A stretch of DNA of 64,000 bases from Halomonas sp. LR3S48 (GCF_025725665.1 NZ_CP107009.1:1550001-1614000), one strand, 5' to 3'. Shown: positions 24,873 through 34,119, counted from the first letter of the stretch. The notes: a model not told the origin generated them from the letters alone. Numbers and translations are program-made.

Positions 24873-25805
24873 ATGTCCCTCTCAAGTTCCGTGGTGCAAC
24901 CGGCCGCAGGTCCCGGTTCACGGCGCAGCCGTCCCGGCCTGCTCCAGACCTGGCTGCCCAAGCTGGTATTGGCGCCCTCCATCGCCATCTCGCTGTTCTT
25001 CGTCTACGGCTTCATGCTGTGGACCTTCATTCTGTCACTGACCAACTCGCGCATGCTGCCCAGCTACGAGTTCGTCGGCTTTGCCCAGTATGCCCGCTTG
25101 ATGGCCAACGACCGTTGGTGGGTGGCTTCCACCAACCTGGTGGTGTTCGGTGGCCTGTTCGTCGTCATCTGCCTGGCGCTGGGGCTGCTACTCGCCATCC
25201 TGCTCGACCAGCGTATCCGCCAGGAGGGCGCGCTGCGCACCGTCTATCTCTACCCCATGGCGCTCTCGTTCATCGTCACCGGCGTGGTGTGGAAATGGCT
25301 GCTCAACCCCGGCCTCGGCATCCAGGCGATGGTGCGCAACTGGGGCTTCGAGGATTTCCGCTTCGACTGGCTGGTGGACCCCGACATGGCCGTCTACACC
25401 CTGGTAATCGCCGCGGTGTGGCAGGCTTCCGGCTTCGTCATGGCGCTGTTCCTGGCCGGGCTGCGCGGCATTGACGACAGCATCCTCAAGGCGGCCCAGC
25501 TCGACGGTGCCAGCCTGCCGCGCATCTACTGGCGAGTGGTGATTCCCTGCCTGCGCCCGGTGGTGTTCAGTGCGGTGATGATCCTCTCGCACATCGCCAT
25601 CAAGAGCTTCGACCTGGTGGTGGCGCTCACCGGTGGCGGGCCCGGCTATGCTTCCGATCTCCCCGCAACCTTCATGTACGCACACGCCTTCACCCGGGCG
25701 CAGATCGGCCTGGGCTCGGCCAGCGCCATGCTGATGCTGGGCGGTGTACTGGCGATCCTGATTCCCTATCTCTATTCCGAGCTGAGGAGCCGTCGCCATG
25801 GATAA
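24873..25805 (+). CDS. gtsB: Sugar ABC transporter permease 1 (GtsB-like)
   Basis: Integral-membrane subunit of 310 residues with about six membrane segments and the coupling-helix (EAA-type) motif DDSILKAAQLDGASLPRIYW. It forms the channel with GtsC. GAGG lies ten bases upstream of the ATG. The end overlaps gtsC by eight bases. Confidence 0.9.
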   Translation: MSLSSSVVQPAAGPGSRRSRPGLLQTWLPKLVLAPSIAISLFFVYGFMLWTFILSLTNSRMLPSYEFVGFAQYARLMANDRWWVASTNLVVFGGLFVVICLALGLLLAILLDQRIRQEGALRTVYLYPMALSFIVTGVVWKWLLNPGLGIQAMVRNWGFEDFRFDWLVDPDMAVYTLVIAAVWQASGFVMALFLAGLRGIDDSILKAAQLDGASLPRIYWRVVIPCLRPVVFSAVMILSHIAIKSFDLVVALTGGGPGYASDLPATFMYAHAFTRAQIGLGSASAMLMLGGVLAILIPYLYSELRSRRHG

Positions 25806-26676
25806 TGTGATCCGTCGCCGCACGCCCGGTGCTCGTATTGCCCGCTTCTCGCTCTATGCCGTGCTGATTGTGGCGGCCCTGTTCTACCTGATGCCGCTCG
25901 CGGTAATGCTGATCACCTCGGTGAAACCGCTGGCCGAGATCACCCCCGGCACGCTGCTCTCGCTGCCGCAGGACCCCACGCTGGCGCCCTGGGCCAAGGC
26001 ATGGGGCGAAGCCTGTACCGGTATGCGCTGCGAAGGTGTCGGCGTCTACTTCTTCAACTCCATCGCCATCGTGGTGCCCGCCGTGCTGATCTCCACCACC
26101 ATTGGCGCGCTCAACGGCTATGCGCTGACCAAGTGGCGCTTCAGGGGCTCGGAGCTCGTCTTCGCGCTGATGCTGTTCGGCTGTTTCATTCCCTTTCAGG
26201 TGGTGCTGCTGCCGATGGCGCAGACGCTGGGCTGGCTGGGGCTGTCGAGTTCGCGGGCGGGCTTGATCCTGGTCCACGTGATCTTCGGCATCGCTTTTAC
26301 CACGCTGTTCTTCCGCAACTTCTACGTGGCGGTGCCCACCGAGCTGATATCGGCGGCCAAGCTCGACGGTGCCGGCTTCTTCCGCATCTTCTGGCGCATC
26401 CTGCTGCCAGTGTCGGCACCGATCATCGTGGTCTCGGTGATCTGGCAGTTCACCCAGATCTGGAACGACTTCCTGTTCGGCGTGGCCTTCTCGGCCCACA
26501 ACACCCAGCCGGTCACGGTGGCGCTCAACAACCTGGTCAATACGTCTACCGGTGCACGGGAATACAACGTCGACATGGCGGCGGCCATGATCGCCGCGCT
26601 GCCCACGCTGATCGTCTACGTACTGGCCGGCAAGTATTTCGTCCGTGGGCTCACGGCAGGCTCGGTCAAGGGCTGA
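25798..26676 (+). CDS. gtsC: Sugar ABC transporter permease 2 (GtsC-like)
   Basis: Second membrane subunit, 292 residues and about six membrane segments, with coupling motif TELISAAKLDGAGFFRIFWR and a C-terminal segment ending KYFVRGLTAGSVKG, the usual end of MalG-type permeases. A periplasmic loop with two cysteines (EACTGMRCEG) between the first two helices is a small peculiarity, also known to me from Pseudomonas GtsC-type proteins. Overlap with gtsB indicates translational coupling. Confidence 0.9.
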   Translation: MDNVIRRRTPGARIARFSLYAVLIVAALFYLMPLAVMLITSVKPLAEITPGTLLSLPQDPTLAPWAKAWGEACTGMRCEGVGVYFFNSIAIVVPAVLISTTIGALNGYALTKWRFRGSELVFALMLFGCFIPFQVVLLPMAQTLGWLGLSSSRAGLILVHVIFGIAFTTLFFRNFYVAVPTELISAAKLDGAGFFRIFWRILLPVSAPIIVVSVIWQFTQIWNDFLFGVAFSAHNTQPVTVALNNLVNTSTGAREYNVDMAAAMIAALPTLIVYVLAGKYFVRGLTAGSVKG

Positions 26677-26704
26677 GCTAAATAACAATCACGAGGTTTT
26701 CGAC

Positions 26705-27826
26705 ATGGCAGCACTTGAAATCAACAATGTCTGCAAGGACTTCGGCAGCGAGCAGGTGCTCAAGGACGTGAGCCTGGCAATCGACTCGGGGGAGTTCCTG
26801 ATCCTGGTGGGGCCTTCGGGTTGCGGCAAGTCGACGCTGATGAACGCCATTGCCGGGCTCGAGCCGGTCACCTCCGGCGAGATCCGCATCGCCGGCGAGG
26901 ACGTCACCTGGCAGACCCCGGCGGAGCGCGATATCGCCATGGTGTTCCAGTCCTATGCGCTCTATCCGAGCATGACGGTGCGCGAGAACATCAGCTTCGG
27001 CCTGGAGATGCGCAAGGTGCCCAAGGTCGAGCGCGAGGCCGCCGTCGAACGGGTCGCCGACCTGCTGCAGATTTCCCATCTGCTCGAGCGCAAGCCGTCG
27101 CAGCTCTCCGGCGGCCAGCGCCAGCGGGTTGCCATGGGCAGGGCGCTGGCGCGTGAACCCAAGGTCTACCTGTTCGACGAGCCGCTTTCCAACCTCGACG
27201 CCAAGCTGCGCGTCGACATGCGTACCGAGATCAAGAAGCTGCATCAGCGCCTGGGCACCACTATCGTCTATGTCACCCACGACCAGATCGAAGCCATGAC
27301 GCTGGCCGACTGCATCGCGGTGATGCGCGACGGCCGCATTCTCCAGCTTGGCTCGCCCGACGAGGTCTACAACAACCCCGTGGACATCTTCGTGGCCGGT
27401 TTCATGGGCTCGCCGTCGATGAACTTCATCGCCGCCACGCTGGAGGAGGAGGGCGGCGAGTACCACGTGTGTGTCGACACGCCGGACGAACCGTCCCTGC
27501 GGTTGCCCTGGCCACGTGAAAGAGCCACCGCGGCCATGGCCGAGCGAGTGGGGAAACCGGTGATCCTGGGGCTGCGGCCCGAGCATTTCGCCGAGGACGA
27601 CGCGCGACTGAGCGGCTACGACGAGGGCGTATTGCTCACGCCGCAGATCACCGTGGTCGAGCCCACCGGGGCCGATATCCTGCTGCAACTGAAGCTCGGC
27701 GAGGGCGAGGCCACGGCCCGGGTCGGGCCCAAGTGCCGGGTGGCGGCAGGCGAACGCCTGGCGCTGCGCATCGACATGGCCCGTGCAGTGCTGTTCGACA
27801 GCGCGACGGAGAAGCGTCTGGCCTGA
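26705..27826 (+). CDS. gtsD: Sugar ABC transporter ATPase (GtsD/MalK/UgpC-like)
   Basis: ATPase subunit of 373 residues. Walker A GPSGCGKST, Q-loop VFQSYALYP, signature LSGGQRQR, Walker B VYLFDEP and switch His in YVTHDQIEAMT are all intact, followed by the C-terminal TOBE regulatory domain (LGLRPEHFAEDD). The ATG at 26705 is chosen because it starts the conserved LEINNVCKDFG strand; an earlier in-frame start adds 20 residues from the gtsC tail. This closes the gltR-gtrS-AGE-gtsABCD cluster. No OprB-type sugar porin follows, unlike in Pseudomonas. Confidence 0.93.
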   Translation: MAALEINNVCKDFGSEQVLKDVSLAIDSGEFLILVGPSGCGKSTLMNAIAGLEPVTSGEIRIAGEDVTWQTPAERDIAMVFQSYALYPSMTVRENISFGLEMRKVPKVEREAAVERVADLLQISHLLERKPSQLSGGQRQRVAMGRALAREPKVYLFDEPLSNLDAKLRVDMRTEIKKLHQRLGTTIVYVTHDQIEAMTLADCIAVMRDGRILQLGSPDEVYNNPVDIFVAGFMGSPSMNFIAATLEEEGGEYHVCVDTPDEPSLRLPWPRERATAAMAERVGKPVILGLRPEHFAEDDARLSGYDEGVLLTPQITVVEPTGADILLQLKLGEGEATARVGPKCRVAAGERLALRIDMARAVLFDSATEKRLA

Positions 27827-27833
27827 ACCCACG

Positions 27834-27868
27834 GATAGGCCGCCTGCCGAGGGTTGGCGGCCCTATCG
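27834..27868. terminator. Hairpin between convergent gtsD and usp
   Basis: GATAGGCCGCC (27834-27844) pairs with GGCGGCC-CTATC (27857-27868) with one bulged C. Only a weak T-rich stretch follows on the plus strand. The position between convergent genes supports a terminator, but efficiency is uncertain. Confidence 0.55.
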
Positions 27869-27878
27869 GGTCTTTCCT

Positions 27879-28337
27879 TCAGCGTACGGTGATCACCGTG
27901 CACTCGGCCACGTGGCTGACCTTGTGCGACACGCTGCCCACCACCAGCCCACGCAGGTCGCTCAGGCCGCGGCTACCCATGACGATGGCCTCGACGCCAC
28001 GACGCTTGGCTTCGCTGACGATGGTGCGAGCGGGGTCGCCCTGGCCGATGATCGTCTCGACCCGGGTCACCCCCTTGGCGCGGGCCGCTTTCTCTGCCCT
28101 GTCGACGATCTGCTTGCCGATGTCCTGGCGCATCCGAGGCTCCTGGCGCTCCTGGCGGGACGCCTCGATGGCAATGGCGCCGATACCCCATACCAATGTC
28201 GTCTCGTGAGTGAATTCCTCGGGGATGTGCAGGATATGCAGGGTGGCATTGTCCTGACTGGCCAGTTGACAGGCGACCTCGAGGGCTTTCTTGGCTCCTT
28301 CGGAACCGTCGACGGGTACCAGGATGGAGGTATACAT
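27879..28337 (-). CDS. Universal stress protein, UspA family
   Basis: A single-domain 152-residue Usp protein. The N-terminal strand and loop YTSILVPVDGSEGAKKAL and the nucleotide-binding motif MGSRGLSDLRGLVVGSVSHKV (G-x2-G-x9-GS pattern) indicate an ATP-binding member. Such proteins support survival in stasis or stress. It is separated by about 80 bases from the ycjF-like gene upstream on the same strand and is probably a separate unit. Confidence 0.92.
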   Translation of the reverse strand: MYTSILVPVDGSEGAKKALEVACQLASQDNATLHILHIPEEFTHETTLVWGIGAIAIEASRQERQEPRMRQDIGKQIVDRAEKAARAKGVTRVETIIGQGDPARTIVSEAKRRGVEAIVMGSRGLSDLRGLVVGSVSHKVSHVAECTVITVR

Positions 28338-28415
28338 GGCGCTTTCCTTGTTTCGCGGTTGGGCGATCGGTTCCCACGAGCCTAGACCCTTGTACCCGAG
28401 GCGTCATGACCCGGA

Positions 28416-29489
28416 TCAAGATCTCGGCGGATCGTCGCCCGGTCGCCGGGTTTCCTCCAGTCGTCGCAGTTGCTGCCAGAGTTCGCTGCGCAGGTCGGCC
28501 ATGCGCGGCGCCTCGCCCTCAGCGAATACCAGCGGACGGGTAAGCCGCAGGGTGCGCAGGCCGAGACGGGCACTCAGCAGGCCCACGCCCATACCCTGGC
28601 CGGCGCGTGCCGAGAGGCGACCGGCCAGGTTCAGCGAAAGCAGTTCCATCCCCGCATCGCTGGCCATCTCGGTGGCGCCGGCAAAGGCCATGTTGTAGAG
28701 CACGTTACGCAGCAGCCGCAGGCGGCTGGCATAGCCCAGCTCGAGCCCGTAGAGGCGGCAGATGCGGTCGATCATCGTCAGGCTGCGCCACGCCACCAGG
28801 AACATGTCGACCAGCGTCAGCGGGCTGACGGCCACCATGACGGCCGTCTCACCGGCCATGCGCGAAATCAGGCGGCGAGCCTGGCGGTCGCGCGGGGCCA
28901 ACAGGTGGTGGGCCAGCAACTGCTGGACCTCCGCGCCGGCGTGGTGCGGTTCACGGGCGTCGAGGAAGGCTTGCCAGTGGGGATGATCGTCGTCGAGCCC
29001 CAACTGCTGCTTGAGTACCCTGGCCAGATGGAACGCCTGCTCGGCATCGGCCTCGGGCAGCCCGGCCAGTCGGCTACGCAGGGCATCGTGGCGCTTCAGG
29101 CGGCGCAGTCGCCAGGCCTCGCGCAGTAGTGCCCCGGCACCCAGGGCAATGGCACCAAGCCCCAGCAGGTACCAGCCGCCGCTGAGCCAGTCACCGCCGA
29201 GCAGCGCATCGGGCAGGTTCATGGCCAGTTCGGCCGTGCCCAGCGCGATGCCGCCACCGAGCAGCGCGAGAAGCCCCCAGCGGCGCTTGCGCGGGCGGCC
29301 GAGGCTCACGTCAAGGTCGCGTTCGGCGCGGCTGACAGGGGCCTCTTCCACCGGCTGCGTCGGCAGTTGGCTGTCGAAATCCAGGCGTGGCCGGGGCGAC
29401 GCCTGGCCCGGCTCGACCGGTTCGTCGAGGGTGAAGCGGCGGGCTGGCCGCGGGTCATCGCCCCGCGGCTCGTGATGACGGTCGCTCAT
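28416..29489 (-). CDS. ycjF: YcjF-like DUF697 inner-membrane protein
   Basis: Membrane protein of 357 residues, close to E. coli YcjF (about 353). It has a charged, disordered N-terminus (1-65), two membrane segments (about 71-92 and 100-122) and a C-terminal DUF697 domain (AVMVAVSPLTLVDMFLVAW and following helices). In E. coli ycjX-ycjF follow the phage-shock operon; here no psp genes are visible and the pair follows an MFS/GlxA gene pair. It overlaps ycjX by four bases. Exact function is unknown. Confidence 0.88.
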   Translation of the reverse strand: MSDRHHEPRGDDPRPARRFTLDEPVEPGQASPRPRLDFDSQLPTQPVEEAPVSRAERDLDVSLGRPRKRRWGLLALLGGGIALGTAELAMNLPDALLGGDWLSGGWYLLGLGAIALGAGALLREAWRLRRLKRHDALRSRLAGLPEADAEQAFHLARVLKQQLGLDDDHPHWQAFLDAREPHHAGAEVQQLLAHHLLAPRDRQARRLISRMAGETAVMVAVSPLTLVDMFLVAWRSLTMIDRICRLYGLELGYASRLRLLRNVLYNMAFAGATEMASDAGMELLSLNLAGRLSARAGQGMGVGLLSARLGLRTLRLTRPLVFAEGEAPRMADLRSELWQQLRRLEETRRPGDDPPRS

Positions 29490-30877
29490 TTCAGCTTGTC
29501 TCCGATCAGCCAGTCCAGCGCGGCGTCGAGCCGGATGTGGGGCAGGGCGCCGCCCTCTCGCGGGGCGGGGCGAAAGGCGCGGAAGTCGAACCCTTGGCGG
29601 GCCCAGAACTCGGTTTCGGGCAGCCTCGCCGGTACCTCGCCGGGGAAGACCAGCACTTCTTCGCCCTCGAGCGTGGTGCCGCGCAGGGCCGGGGTGCGCT
29701 CACCCTTGCGATCCACCAGGTGGGCCTCGGTGGCGCGTATGGCCGCCAGCGACAGCGCCTTCACCGGCACGTTGGCGTAGCGCAGGTCCTGCAGCGGCTC
29801 GGCGAGGAGCGCCTCGAGCAGGGCGCTCAGGTTGGTGTGCTGTTCAGGTGTGACGTGGTCGGCCTTGGTCGCGGCAATCGTCAGCCGGTCGATACGCGGT
29901 GCGAACAGCCGTGAAAGCAGGCTGCGCTTGCCGTAGTCGAAGCTCTGCATCAGCGTTGCCAGCGCCTGGGAGAGGTCTTCGAAGCGCTCCGGGCCGGCGT
30001 TGAGGGCGCCGAGCACGTCGACCAGCACGATCTGGCGGTCGAAACGGCGGAAGTGATCGCGGTAGAAGGGCCGCACGATGTGCTGCTGGTAGTGACGAAA
30101 GCGTGCGGCGAGAGTGGCGTAGACGCTCTCCGACGGCAGCTTGGCCAGCGCCGCGTCGTCGGCATCGGCAAGGGCCGGCAGTGGGAAGAACTGCAGCACA
30201 GGGGCACCCTCCAGGTCGCCCGGTAGCAGGAAGCGACCCGGCTGCAGGTTGGCGAAGCCCGCCTCGCGAGCGGCCTGCAGGCTCCGCGCATAGAGCGCGG
30301 CGATCTCGGCAAGCTCGGCCTCGTTGGCCTCGGCAGCGGGGTCGAGCCTGGCCGCTGCATGCTCCCATTCGGCGAGCAGGGCGCGGCGCTGCTCACCGGC
30401 GCCGGCCAGCATGGCACGGCTCCAGCCCGGGTAGTCGTGGCCCAGCAGCGGCAGGTCGAGCAACCACTCCCCGGGGTAGTCGAACAGGTCGAGGCTGAGC
30501 TCGGCGGTCTCGCTGCGCAGCAACCCACGCCGCGCCGGGCGATAGCGAATCGACAGGCGCAGCTCGCTGATGCCGCGGGTCGGTTCGGGCCAGTGCGGCG
30601 GCTCGTCGTCGAGCGCCGCCATGGCCTGGTCATAGGGGAAACGCGGCACTCCGAGGTCGGGCTGGCTGACCCGGCGGGCCCCCAGTAGGCGCCCTTCGCG
30701 GGCCGCCGGCATCAGGTCCAGCCGCGCTTCGAGCCCGGCGTGGCGCAACTGGTTGACCAGCGAAGTGAGAAAGGCGGTCTTGCCCGAGCGCGAGAGCCCG
30801 GTGACCGCCAGGCGCAGCTGGCGGTCGCGACCGCGTTCGATCAGGTTGGTCAGCTCCCGAGTGAGCGACTGGCGCAT
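29486..30877 (-). CDS. ycjX: YcjX-like P-loop NTPase (DUF463)
   Basis: A 463-residue DUF463 protein related to GTPases. Walker A is GLSRSGKT at 27-34; LSLDLFDYPGEWLLDLPLL carries a DxxG-like switch region; ATKADHVTPEQ resembles the TKxD base-recognition motif. It is linked to membrane stress in enterobacteria through the phage-shock regulon. Its ATGA overlap with ycjF shows the pair is translated together. Confidence 0.9.
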   Translation of the reverse strand: MRQSLTRELTNLIERGRDRQLRLAVTGLSRSGKTAFLTSLVNQLRHAGLEARLDLMPAAREGRLLGARRVSQPDLGVPRFPYDQAMAALDDEPPHWPEPTRGISELRLSIRYRPARRGLLRSETAELSLDLFDYPGEWLLDLPLLGHDYPGWSRAMLAGAGEQRRALLAEWEHAAARLDPAAEANEAELAEIAALYARSLQAAREAGFANLQPGRFLLPGDLEGAPVLQFFPLPALADADDAALAKLPSESVYATLAARFRHYQQHIVRPFYRDHFRRFDRQIVLVDVLGALNAGPERFEDLSQALATLMQSFDYGKRSLLSRLFAPRIDRLTIAATKADHVTPEQHTNLSALLEALLAEPLQDLRYANVPVKALSLAAIRATEAHLVDRKGERTPALRGTTLEGEEVLVFPGEVPARLPETEFWARQGFDFRAFRPAPREGGALPHIRLDAALDWLIGDKLK

Positions 30878-30903
30878 TGGCGTGGAATCCCTTCACAGCA
30901 GTG

Positions 30904-32082
30904 TCAGCCGCTAATGTGAGGGTCTTGGCGGCGTCTGGCAAGGCGCTGCCAGGCCAGCAGCGCGATCGGTACCAATGCCAGCGGCACCAGCATGGCATTG
31001 AGCAGCGTCCAGCCGAGCAGGTTGACCAGCGGCCCCGCCAGCAGTGCGGTGACGGCCACGGTGGAGAAGACCAGGAATTCGTTGGCGGCCTGGGTGCGGG
31101 CCTTCTCCTCCGGCCGATACGCCTCGGTGAGCAGACCTGTCGCGGGCAGGAAGGTGAAGTTCCAGCCCAGCCCGAGCAGGATCAGGGCGAAGTGAAACCC
31201 CGCCACGCCGGCCTCGACCTGGGCGGCCAGGCCGCTTGCCGCCAGCAGCAAGCAGCCCGCCGCGATCATGCGGGGGGCACCGAAGCGTGCCGTCAGGTGG
31301 CCGGTGGCGAACGAGGGCAGGAACATCGCCAGCACATGCCACTGGATCGTGGTGGCGACATGATCGAAGTGGTGGCCGGCGCCGGCCATGGCCAGTGGCG
31401 TGGCGGTCATCGCCAGGTTCATCACGCCGTAGCCGATCAGCGCCGAGAGCACCGCCACCAGGAACACCGGCTGGCGCACGATCTCGCCGAGCGGCCGTGG
31501 CTGGCCGTTGCCATGGGTTTTTTCGGGGGGTGGGAGGCGGGTTGCCAGCAGCACCAGCAGGGCCACCAGATAGAGCGCGCCCAGACCGAGGAAGCTGCCG
31601 AGGAAGGGGGTGGTGGCCGCTTCGCGGCTGATACGGGCCAGCCACGGGCCGAAGAAGGCGGCCAGTACGCCGCCACCCATGACCAGGCCGATGGCCCGAT
31701 CGCGCAGCGCCATCGGGGCGGCTTCCACCGCGGCGAATCGGTAGAGCTGACCGAAGCCGATGCCGATGCCGATCAGCCAAGTACCCAGCATGAAGAGGAA
31801 GAAGGCCTCGGCCACCAGGGCCTGGGCAGCGACGGCCACGCCGACGAGCCCGAGCAGGTTGCCCAGCATGAAGCCGCGCTTGCGCCCCAGCCGCGCCATG
31901 ATCAGCGAGGCGGGAATGGTCGCGCACATCAGCCCCAGCCACTGGGTGGCGACCGGTGCCGTGGACCAGGCCGGATCGGGGGCGAGGCGGGCACCGATCA
32001 GCGGCGAGACCGCGATCAGCAGGATATTGCCGCTCACCAGCAGTGCCTGGCACAGCGACAGCAGCATCACATTGAAGGGCAT
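30904..32082 (-). CDS. Major facilitator superfamily transporter
   Basis: A 392-residue, approximately 12-helix MFS protein. The loop between helices 2 and 3 carries the family pattern ARLGRKRGFMLGNLLG. The ATG at 32082 follows a strong AGGAGG; an upstream in-frame extension adds 19 polar residues and is rejected. It lies 28 bases after the GlxA-type regulator on the same strand and is likely co-transcribed with it, but the substrate cannot be read from the sequence. Confidence 0.85.
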   Translation of the reverse strand: MPFNVMLLSLCQALLVSGNILLIAVSPLIGARLAPDPAWSTAPVATQWLGLMCATIPASLIMARLGRKRGFMLGNLLGLVGVAVAAQALVAEAFFLFMLGTWLIGIGIGFGQLYRFAAVEAAPMALRDRAIGLVMGGGVLAAFFGPWLARISREAATTPFLGSFLGLGALYLVALLVLLATRLPPPEKTHGNGQPRPLGEIVRQPVFLVAVLSALIGYGVMNLAMTATPLAMAGAGHHFDHVATTIQWHVLAMFLPSFATGHLTARFGAPRMIAAGCLLLAASGLAAQVEAGVAGFHFALILLGLGWNFTFLPATGLLTEAYRPEEKARTQAANEFLVFSTVAVTALLAGPLVNLLGWTLLNAMLVPLALVPIALLAWQRLARRRQDPHISG

Positions 32083-32110
32083 GGCGGCCTCCTGGGCATG
32101 CTTGCAACGT

Positions 32111-33106
32111 TCAAGGGGAAGGGGACGAAACTCGGCCACCTGAGCCGAAGCGCTGGTAATACACGGTAGGCGAAATGCCGTAATGGCGCTGGAACAGCCG
32201 TCTCAGTTGCTCCGCGCCGCCCAGTTGCCAGTCTCTGGCCAGGCGTTCCAGCGGCGGTGGCCGCTCGCTGGCCAGCAGCGCCAGGCGGGCCTGCTCCAGG
32301 CGCAGACGGGTCAGGTAGGTGCCGGGCGTGGTGTCAAGCTGCTGGCGGAACAGGCGTGAAAGGTGACGCGGCGTCACCCCGATCGAGTCGGCCAGCGTTT
32401 CCAGGCGGTGTGGCGCGGCGGGGTCGGCGTGGATCCGGTCGAGCAGAAGCCGCAGGGCGCCGTTGGCACGGTGCTGGCTGGCCAGCACTTCGCTGAACTG
32501 CGACTGCCCACCGGGACGCCGCAGGAACAACACGAGTTCGCGGGCGACCTGGCCGGCCAGATCGCTGCCGTGGTCCGCTTCGAGCAGCGACAGGGCCAGG
32601 TCGATACCGGCGGTGACCCCGGCACTGGTGAAGCGTCCGGTCGACTCGACGTAGAGTGCATCGGGGATCACCTGGATCGCGGGATAATCGCAGGCCAGTC
32701 GGGCGCAGTGCCGCCAATGGGTGGTGGCCTGGCGCCCATCGAGCAAGCCGGCCGCGGCGAGCAGGAAGGCGCCGGTGCAGATCGACCCCAGCCGGCTAAC
32801 CTGGCGGGACCGTTCGCACAGGTCGTCGAGCAGCTCGGGCCGTTGGCACTGCTCGGTCACGCCGCGACCGCCGGCGATGAGCAGCGTATCCACGGGGCCG
32901 AGCGTGGCGAGGTCGCGCCAGGCGATGTCGGCTTGCAATGCCAGACCACCGTTGGTTGCCACGCTACCCGGCGTATCGGCAGTCAGATGCAGGCGGTAGA
33001 GTTCACGTCCGCTCAGGTCATTGGCCGAGGCGAAGACCTGCCACGGGCCACTGACGTCCAGCAACTGGCAGCCGGAATAGGCAAGAAGGGCGACGGTGCG
33101 CGACAT
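32111..33106 (-). CDS. GlxA-family transcriptional regulator (DJ-1/PfpI plus AraC)
   Basis: A 331-residue regulator fusing an N-terminal DJ-1/PfpI-like amidotransferase fold (about 1-190; LLAYSGCQLLDVSGPWQVFA, nucleophile-elbow SICTGAFLLAAAGLLDG) to a C-terminal AraC helix-turn-helix pair (about 225-320; LETLADSIGVTPRHLSRLFRQ). Relatives such as ArgR, GbdR and CdhR in Pseudomonas respond to amino acids or quaternary amines. The MFS gene directly downstream is a likely target. Confidence 0.9.
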   Translation of the reverse strand: MSRTVALLAYSGCQLLDVSGPWQVFASANDLSGRELYRLHLTADTPGSVATNGGLALQADIAWRDLATLGPVDTLLIAGGRGVTEQCQRPELLDDLCERSRQVSRLGSICTGAFLLAAAGLLDGRQATTHWRHCARLACDYPAIQVIPDALYVESTGRFTSAGVTAGIDLALSLLEADHGSDLAGQVARELVLFLRRPGGQSQFSEVLASQHRANGALRLLLDRIHADPAAPHRLETLADSIGVTPRHLSRLFRQQLDTTPGTYLTRLRLEQARLALLASERPPPLERLARDWQLGGAEQLRRLFQRHYGISPTVYYQRFGSGGRVSSPSP

Positions 33107-33206
33107 GGCGGTTCCCTGCGAAGCGATGCCAGCTCAGTCTCCGCCGATCGGGGAATGTCTGCAATGACGAATATCCCACCGATACGGACACGCCGAGCCG
33201 CCTTTT

Positions 33207-33398
33207 TCATCCCGCCAATAGCCACTGTCCCCAGATCGGTGTCGTGGCGATGAGGAAGCCCAGTCCGGCCAAGGCATGGCCCGGCCAGCGTTCTTGCTTA
33301 CGTTTCTCCAGGCGCTGGGCAAGCGTCAGCCCGGCGAGGCAGATCACCAGCCCGACAAGGTTGAAGATGAAGGCAAACATGCCGAGCATGGGCGTCAT
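33207..33398 (-). CDS. Small two-helix membrane protein, unknown
   Basis: A 63-residue hydrophobic protein with two predicted membrane segments (about 6-27 and 44-60) separated by a basic loop (QRLEKRKQERWPGH). CGGGAG precedes the start at a reasonable distance. No family recognised. It sits between the GlxA regulator and the divergent DUF924 gene. The pattern of hydrophobic segments and a positively charged loop argues against a chance frame, but confidence is limited by length. Confidence 0.55.
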   Translation of the reverse strand: MTPMLGMFAFIFNLVGLVICLAGLTLAQRLEKRKQERWPGHALAGLGFLIATTPIWGQWLLAG

Positions 33399-33480
33399 GG
33401 AGTCTCCCGTGACGAACGGAGGGTGAAAAAAACAAATCCCAAGTGCATGATATCAGTAGCCCATACGCCGAGGACATGAC

Positions 33481-34035
33481 ATGGATGCGAGGCTTTCTGG
33501 CCGCGACGCGGTCATCGCTTTCTGGTTCGAGGAGCTCGAGCCGGCCCAGTGGTTTCGCAAGGATATCGAGCTGGACGGGATGATCCGTGAACGCTTCGGC
33601 GCGCTGCATGCCGCGGCAGCGGCCGGTGAGCTATGGCCGTGGCGCGATACGCCGCAGGGACGGCTGGCCGAGATCCTGGTGCTCGACCAGTTCTCGCGCA
33701 ATCTCTACCGTGACGATCCGCGCGCCTTCGCCCAGGACCCCATGGCGCTGGTGCTGGCCCAGGAGGCCGTGGCCCAGGGCCATGATCGGGAGCTGGACGT
33801 ACTCTGGCGCAGCTTCCTCTACATGCCCTACATGCACAGCGAGTCGCTCGCGATCCACGACGAGGCGCTGCGTCTGTTCGACCAGCCCGGGCTCGAGGAC
33901 AACCTGCGTTTCGAACATCTGCACCGTGACATCCTGCTGCGCTTCGGCCGCTACCCGCACCGCAATGCCATCCTGGGGCGAGAGTCGAGCGCGGAGGAAC
34001 TGGCTTTCCTGGAACAGCCCGGCTCTTCGTTCTGA
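33481..34035 (+). CDS. DUF924 family protein (TPR-like)
   Basis: A 184-residue soluble all-helical protein of the DUF924 family, found widely in proteobacteria and eukaryotes without an assigned activity. Family motifs visible are FWFEELEPAQWFRKD, LVLDQFSRNLYRDDPRAFAQD and MPYMHSESL, ending with RFGRYPHRNAILGRES. GAGGA lies upstream of the ATG. No neighbour suggests a pathway. Confidence 0.88.
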   Translation: MDARLSGRDAVIAFWFEELEPAQWFRKDIELDGMIRERFGALHAAAAAGELWPWRDTPQGRLAEILVLDQFSRNLYRDDPRAFAQDPMALVLAQEAVAQGHDRELDVLWRSFLYMPYMHSESLAIHDEALRLFDQPGLEDNLRFEHLHRDILLRFGRYPHRNAILGRESSAEELAFLEQPGSSF

Positions 34036-34119
34036 GCTACCCTGTGCGGGGAAGCCACGCTTAGGCACCATCGGGGTCCCCATGGGGGCCGCATCGATCA
34101 AAAGGAGAGGAGAGACGAT

